From: Knufia peltigerae
Lineage: Eukaryota; Ascomycota; Eurotiomycetes; Chaetothyriales; Trichomeriaceae
NCBI GenBank assembly: GCA_030247855.1
Contig: JAPDRN010000197.1
Span: forward strand, 1-46,667
DNA: 46,667 bases
Direction of reading: 5' to 3'
Shown in pieces: positions 41,517 to 46,667 of this stretch. Position numbers and translations under genes: made by a program. Under the pieces are notes generated by a model. The model worked only from the letters and a program-made list of their open reading frames with translations. It did not search any database and was not told the DNA's origin. Numbering within the stretch: position 1 is the stretch's first letter; the number at the start of each line of letters is the position of its first letter.

Positions 41517-42706
41517 TTATAATCGGCCAACTAAATGTCGCATGCTGCTCATAACACCAGCCAACGGAAGCTTAGGCTGGATGATAGCTGCACTGTGGTG
41601 GAAAACGTGAACCAGTTCATCCAATTCGGCGTTGATCTCAACATTGTCGATCCACGTATTGGCTAGATATTTCGTCGTCGCCTCACAGAGGAAGGTAATT
41701 GTAAAGGCAATCATATCATTGAAGTAAACAGGTAGTTCGCATAAGTAAGATTGAATTTCCTTGTCGGTTAAGATTACTTGTAGAATTGTGGCTGCAGAAT
41801 GCATCGCAGTTGCTGCAAATTCGAGACCAAGTTCCGAGCGAGGATGATTGCTTTGTGAAATAGCCGGCCTCCGAAATGCAACGGAACATAGGTATAATCT
41901 CGTAAAGTAATATTGCAAGGGGATTGCTTTGGATGCGAAGCCGGCCTCGATTTCATTGACGAGGAGTTTGTCATCCCATTCGACTTTCCAGGTCTCTATG
42001 GCGGTACGTAGACGCTGGGTTAGAGGAATCCAGCTATTTGGCAGGTCATCGTCGGGGTCAAGGTAAAATCGGTCAAAGATTTGAGTGCTTATAGACCAAA
42101 GTTCCAATTGACTGACGAGGCTCTCATCAAGCTTGGTCGCATATTCAGATTGAAGCAACTCTTTAGGAGAAATAATGGAGCCGAAGTCCCAGGCCAATGG
42201 GGGCCTTCCGCGGGTAATCGATAATTGGCGGTCGCAAACGTATACAAGGTAGAATAAACGAGTATTTCGATAGCAGTCTCTCTGATGGCCGGCGTTCTGT
42301 ATATGCCGATGGATGCTTAGTTCGCTTGCAAGACGAACCGCTACATCATCGTAAGGTTAGTATATGGTCTAGTAGATCGAGAGTGATGGCGAAACCTGCC
42401 TGCTCCAATGAGACTAGAGGATATGTCGCCGAGCCAGCATGCGGCTATATAAAGGGCACGGATGTCGTCGGACGTATTTTTCTTTGAGAATAGCCGGATA
42501 GATGCCAATTGAACAAAATGCTCGTAACATGCTTGATATTGAGGTAAAAAAGTGTGAAGGGCGCCGACAACACAGATTACGGCGGTCAAGAGCGGAGAAC
42601 TTTTACGGATGCTAGTCAGTGAATCATGTTCTTCTAGGACGTTGTAGAGGAACCGATCGAGATGTTGGCAATATGAAGTGAAAAACCCTTCTGCGTCCTA
42701 AAGGGT
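41517..42706 (-). pseudogene. Zn2Cys6-type transcription factor (fungal-specific TF domain), with in-frame stops
   Basis: Reading leftward: DAEGFFTSYCQHLDRFLYNVLEEHDSL, LLTAVICVVGALHTFLPQY, DIRALYIAACWLGDISSSLIGA, then an intron with a TACTAAC branch site and TAG acceptor (its donor appears to be GC). VRLASELSIHRHI, LFYLVYVCDRQLSITRGRPPLAWDF and the long C-terminal part to 41517 follow. This is the middle homology region of fungal Zn2Cys6 regulators and resembles the PrtT group. In the same frame upstream, two TAG codons interrupt DLDILPNT and VADGVITL where Gln would fit. No clear Zn2Cys6 finger could be read further upstream. The gene is probably inactive; if an exon boundary falls at 42706, a shorter product could exist. 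Confidence 0.65.
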
Positions 42707-43321
42707 GATTACGCCATCAGCGACAAGGTCAGGCTCGTGTTCTGGGCTCAGATGCTAAGTATTGGGTAATATATCGAGGTCCATCGCAGTCCCTAAGCAT
42801 GGCGGGTCGAGGTTGCCGGGTCGTACATCAGAAGGCAAGTCGAGAGGTGCCGATCCATGGATAGATATAGGAATAACTGATTGCAAATCTTAGACTCTGC
42901 CTTGAGTCTCGTGCAGTGGGAACTTGCAGTTGTAAGGATTTCAGTGGCTCTGGTAGCTCACATGTCTCCTCCGGCGTCTGTAGGTAATGCAGAATTTGGA
43001 ACGAAGGCTGTCAATTCACTGAGGCAAGAAGCACACGCTTCGGCCTTCGTACCGTTCCATATGCGGCCTCGACATTTCCTCCCCTTCCTCGCTTGATGTT
43101 CACCTTCCAACCAATCCCGCCAAGTGATTTTTATTGTGCGCTTAATTCGTTGATCCCATCTCTCAAGGAGAGGGCCGCAATTCTGGGGGCCCTTGGCAGA
43201 AATGTCAGACCTGCTGCGAATCGTAAAGAGCTATCCTCTTTACGGTGGTGGCGTGATGCATGTCGATATGTCACCAGTCTTGGCGACGTTATCCAGGTTT
43301 TGACTTTTTGAAACGTCTCTT
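42707..43321. other. Former N-terminal part of the Zn2Cys6 gene and bZIP 2 promoter
   Basis: The minus strand keeps open stretches in the frame of the regulator but no readable zinc cluster. The right part is the 5' flank of the bZIP gene at 43322. Confidence 0.35.
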
Positions 43322-44236
43322 ATGATCTCAATCGCAAGCATTGTTAGTTTCCTCCGGTTCAATCCATCTAATTCTTTTTCCGGGGGCAAGATGCATCTAA
43401 CGGATAATCAATTTACCTCTATCGGGCTGACGCAAAACAAAACACCTACACACACGCTGATCCGAGTGCGGAACAATCAGCGACGTCACCGTGAGCGACG
43501 ACGACAGTATATCGCCTTCCTTGAAGAGAAGGTTGACCATAGCGAACATCTTCTCGTACAGGCAAGAGCGAGGATTGCGGAACTAGAAAGTAATTGCAGA
43601 TACTGGAAGTACCGGGCTGCTAAGGAGCATCCTGATGGAGATGTGACTCCGGAGTCGTTGGCACCAACAGAAGGACAACAACATCTAGAGAAAATGGGTG
43701 ACGGGGCACTAAAGACCACCTTATGGGTCCCAGACACCAGTCGCTCACCCGATATGGCTACCACATCCAAGTCTCGACCCTCCCTGGCGGCAACGAATTC
43801 TATGGTCGTAGACAGGTCCTTCACCCTAATGGCTTCACCGCCGGAACCATCACCAGCTTTCATAACGCCAGCCTCTGTGCATCTCTTCCATATTCCAGAA
43901 CCCAGTCTCATTCCGCAACATAAGACAGAGGTGGACATGGAATCTATATCAGCCCTTAAAGACGACACAATCGCCGGCCAATCCGAGGACGCCTCTCAGG
44001 GCCCCTTAGGTCCGGAGTCAGACTGCAAGACATATCCTTCCCTCCAAGGCGAATCCACCGTACCTTGTAGTCATACATCCATTTTAATTGCACAACAGAA
44101 TGTTCGAGGAATGGATGAAAACGCTATTCGAGGTTGGCTAAAGAAAGGCTTCCGGCGTAGGAAACACCAGGACGAAGGTTGTCGGGTTGAGACATCATTA
44201 TTGTTCGCTTTATTGGATTTCATCAGCACGTTTTAA
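43322..44236 (+). CDS. bZIP transcription factor 2
   Basis: 304 aa from ATG 43322; the ATG at 43391 (MHLTDNQF) is an alternative start. The bZIP occupies about residues 45-95: basic region IRVRNNQRRHRERRRQYIAFLEEKV, then heptads with hydrophobic positions to ARIAELES. The middle is Ser/Pro/Thr-rich. The C-terminus GWLKKGFRRRKHQDEGCRVETSLLFALLDFIS matches the conserved C-terminal box of a group of fungal-specific bZIP proteins. The frame is intact with no intron. It differs from the arsenic-module bZIP in both basic region and tail. Targets are unknown. Confidence 0.82.
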   Translation: MISIASIVSFLRFNPSNSFSGGKMHLTDNQFTSIGLTQNKTPTHTLIRVRNNQRRHRERRRQYIAFLEEKVDHSEHLLVQARARIAELESNCRYWKYRAAKEHPDGDVTPESLAPTEGQQHLEKMGDGALKTTLWVPDTSRSPDMATTSKSRPSLAATNSMVVDRSFTLMASPPEPSPAFITPASVHLFHIPEPSLIPQHKTEVDMESISALKDDTIAGQSEDASQGPLGPESDCKTYPSLQGESTVPCSHTSILIAQQNVRGMDENAIRGWLKKGFRRRKHQDEGCRVETSLLFALLDFISTF

Positions 44237-44661
44237 TCGTACCGTCTAGCTGCTCTTCGATCAGGGAGACGAATTTAGAAACCCTTGCTCATTTCGTTCC
44301 ATAATAATGATCATATTGGCAAATCGACATCTAACTACTAAGCACACTCGAGGTAGATTACGAACATCGGCGTAATATGGTTCAGTCATAAAAGCCAAAG
44401 AGCTCCGTAAACGATTATGGACGATCTTTAGTTAAGGTCTCTAAGTCCTCTGTGATACCCTCCATAAGTCGATATTAGCAGGGCTAAAGGTGAGGGAAAC
44501 TACTACAGGAGTTGAAGAGCCGCTCACGGATCTCAACCGCCGGCTCTAGCAGCCTCACCGCATCCTTCTCTTTACCATAATTCTTGAGGTTCCTGGGCCT
44601 TAAGTGGCTATGAAGCTGTCATCCCAATGTACTCCGTACAGTATGGGTAATGGGGAGGACG
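44237..44661. other. Intergenic region after bZIP 2
   Basis: AT-rich; no gene, repeat or motif recognised. Confidence 0.4.
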
Positions 44662-45222
44662 CTAAAGAAGTTGCCTATTCAGGTCTGGAATTAGAGCGCC
44701 TCCTTCACCCGATCTGTCTCGTTTACCACCCTGCCCTTCTCTCTGAGTTCCTGGATTGCCCCTTTCCCTGATCGCTGTCCCCTTCCTTTTTCTTTCTGGA
44801 TTGGCCTCTGTCCGGGAGTTTAAGGCGGGCGTAATTTTCGGCCTTCTGACTCGCAGACGGATGCAAGTCCCATTCGCGGAGTGGCAAGGGTCATCTTGAT
44901 CTCGAGCTATCTCACTCTCTGGCGAAATTTCTGGAGCTGTACTCCTCGGTGTCTCCGTGTACAACTCCGGGAAACCATGGGACGGATCGCGTCCGGCATC
45001 AAACAACGTTGACCCGCTCAATTCGCTGGTCGTGTCGTCCGGTGAAGGGGTGGGCGAGGGCGAGGGTGAAGGCGAGCATAAATACTGATCGAACATGGCG
45101 TCGTCACCGACATCTCCTGGATCGAGGGAACCGATCGCGCCATGGGTGGTTGCGCAATGGGATGGGAATAAATCACAGTCGAGGTCAGTACATTTGTCGC
45201 CGTCGCCGGTGAACGACATATC
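44662..45222 (-). CDS. Hypothetical acidic/Ser-Pro-rich protein
   Basis: An open frame of about 187 codons from ATG 45222, with a run of alternating Ser-Pro (SPSPSPSPTPSP), acidic patches and a basic C-terminal stretch (RLRVRRPKIT, then Arg/Lys/Gly-rich). The composition is like a nuclear protein, but no domain is recognised. It overlaps a competing plus-strand frame. GC-rich sequence makes chance open frames likely, so support is weak. Confidence 0.25.
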   Translation of the reverse strand, partial: DMSFTGDGDKCTDLDCDLFPSHCATTHGAIGSLDPGDVGDDAMFDQYLCSPSPSPSPTPSPDDTTSELSGSTLFDAGRDPSHGFPELYTETPRSTAPEISPESEIARDQDDPCHSANGTCIRLRVRRPKITPALNSRTEANPERKRKGTAIRERGNPGTQREGQGGKRDRSGEGGALIPDLNRQLL

Positions 45223-45264
45223 ATCCTCCGCTGTCCGATCGCCTTCTTTGTTTACTTCAATGAT

Positions 45265-45785
45265 TTTGACACAGCAACTGGACCACTTCGGCACAGTCAC
45301 CTTCATCTGGAGCACAGTGGTTTCCTTTCTCTATTTCGCCTTTTATTGCGACCACCGATTACAGGTGTACTACATCGGCGTTATAACGGTAGCGGCTCTG
45401 TTCACGACGCTGTGTGTCTCTCGGCCAATGTCTAGGGATCCCGAAAGCCATCCCATGCGCACATTGACTTCCTTCGCCCTCGGGCTCTCGGCAACCCTAC
45501 CGATGATGTCGCTTGATGCTCGATACTGGGAAAGGAGTGCCTGTCACCCCGTCCTCCTGGCATCCTATAGGAACCTGATCATCCTGAATGCCATTGGAGG
45601 TTTTTTTACTGCATGCGGATTCCAGAAAGGTTCTGTTTGGATGCTTTTGATATCGTGGGCTCTAGCCACCAGGTCATGCACATAATGGTCGTGGCGGGGG
45701 CACTGCTGTATCGGGCAGGATTACTCTCTGCCGGACGAGCCTGGCAAGGAGAGGGTGCCACTGGATTACCATGTCCCACGGGGTG
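45265..45785 (+). pseudogene. PAQR/hemolysin-III-type membrane protein, C-terminal part with frameshift
   Basis: The start LDHFGTVTFIWSTVVSFLYFAFYC and the following hydrophobic segments (VYYIGVITVAALFTTLC, MRTLTSFALGLSATLPMMS, NLIILNAIGGFF) match the second half of PAQR/IZH seven-helix proteins. After GGFF a run of seven T at 45601-45607 puts the frame off by one. In the next frame the conserved end continues as MRIPERFCLDAFDIVGSSHQVMHIMVVAGALLY, with the family's SSHQ...H zinc-ligand pattern. The N-terminal half with its HNE/NIWTH motif is not found. The upstream frame to 45095 is open but unlike the family. Confidence 0.7.
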
Positions 45786-46667
45786 ACGATCTAGCGTTTT
45801 AAGGAACGTAGCCCCCTCTGTTTCTGGCAGATGGCGATATGGTCCAGGCAAATGTAGCTTGTGGCCGTCGATTGTACTGGGTGATATAATCCGATGGTGA
45901 CTCTACCTCCCGTCTCAAACAGGTGCTAAAGGCGTACAATGGCTTTCAGTCGAGCTTAGAGTACGGTAGGGAAGGTAGCTGTAATCAAGCGCCCATGTTT
46001 TCCATGCCTATCAAGACCTTGTAGTCAGACAAATCTTAATCTGATAAGGGCAGTGGATGACCGAGCAACCAATTAGAGGCCTCCTTTTGCGGAGCCTCGT
46101 CCGAGCCAGCATAGCCATACTTGTTGCCTCGTTTTCGGCTGCCCCTTTTGCCAGCCACTTTGGGCCACTAACACAACCATTAGACCCGTATCCCAAGAGC
46201 CTCTACGGATACTTTTGTCCTCTTAATTTATTCTATTCTTATTGAAGTGCATATCTGGCTCAGCACTTTATTTCTGAAGGGAAAGCCCAGTACAGAGTAA
46301 GACTCGCCCAGTCACTTCCCACTACTTTGAAAGTAATGGCAATATGCTTCGGAGCGACCTTCCTTCTTGATCATTGGTATACCACACTCGACCCCACCAC
46401 TATTCTTAGGATCGTCTGAGGCTGTGAGAGAGGTGAGACAAGAATAGCACCTAGGGAACAAGAATTGGTCCCTTCGGAACTAAGGATCGCACTTGTCCAA
46501 GCTGACACGACTTGATTTATATTCCATGAAGCTCGGAAGCTGGGAGGATGTGATCAATCTCTACACCTCAAGCAATTTACAATTTTCGACATTGAAGAGC
46601 GGTCATGCCGTCACCTCCGCGTTCCACAATTTTCTGTTTCGTCCTGCCCATCTTGACAAGAATGGCG
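45786..46667. other. Right end without recognised gene
   Basis: Open frames such as 46057-46245 (+) have no identifiable domain. Nothing else can be supported. Confidence 0.35.

Noticed and set aside
1..46667. CRISPR arrays, tRNA or rRNA genes, prokaryotic operon signals
   Set aside because: No regularly spaced repeats, cloverleaf-like sequence or Shine-Dalgarno pattern noticed; gene structure is fungal.

Overview
The window looks like nuclear DNA of a filamentous ascomycete (Pezizomycotina, plausibly Eurotiales; inference). Genes are split by 46-74 nt introns with GTAAG-type donors and YAG acceptors. The families are fungal: ACR3, ArsH, rhodanese-type arsenate reductase, PHO84, PHO89, PHO80-like cyclin, ART-type arrestins, fungal bZIP, bHLH and Zn2Cys6 factors, and DUF7924. 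Several dead genes carry CAG-to-TAG or TGG-to-TAG changes typical of RIP. No tRNA, rRNA or CRISPR array was recognised.

Layout. 1-153: end of an unknown gene. 1.36-6.5 kb: complete arsenic module, ACR3 (+), arsH (-), bZIP (+), arsenate reductase arsC1 (-). 6.9-8.6 kb: dead copper-type P1B ATPase joined to a broken third arsC. 9.4-11.2 kb: PHO84-like phosphate permease (-), with a CACGTG box upstream. 12.7-15.3 kb: arrestin A (+) facing a PHO80-like cyclin (-). 15.9-18.6 kb: second arsenic module in decay, with ACR3 dead, arsH reduced to a 3' scrap, and arsC2 intact with a mitochondrial-like leader. 19.4-23.2 kb: TM-RING protein, TPR relic, small bHLH. 24.6-28.8 kb: truncated MFS gene cut by a solo LTR, PHO89-like phosphate symporter, second small bHLH, second solo LTR. 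29.0-32.5 kb: mutated DUF7924 gene next to a dead hAT element. 32.4-39.2 kb: arrestin C, truncated MFS gene B, dead third bHLH, arrestin B. 39.7-42.7 kb: aquaglyceroporin broken by an LTR, and a broken Zn2Cys6 regulator. 43.3-45.8 kb: second bZIP and a PAQR-type membrane protein with a frameshift.

How the parts may work together (inference). Arsenate enters cells through phosphate transporters, is reduced to arsenite, and is exported by ACR3; arsenite also passes through aquaglyceroporins. The window joins detoxification genes (ACR3, ArsH, two reductases) with a near-complete phosphate circuit: a high-affinity permease, a Na+/Pi symporter, a PHO80-like cyclin and small bHLH proteins with the H-E-R basic-region pattern that reads CACGTG. 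It also holds three arrestins with PPxY or LPxY motifs of the kind that recruit Rsp5-family ubiquitin ligases to plasma-membrane transporters. The candidate undescribed system is this arsenic-phosphate island: it could replace arsenate-permeable uptake, retune the PHO response and remove transporters by endocytosis.

The island has been reworked repeatedly. There are three arsC copies, two ACR3, two arsH, three arrestins, three bHLH, two truncated MFS copies, three related LTRs and one hAT element whose two flanks do not match. No transposon captain gene is visible, so whether it belongs to a larger mobile element is open.
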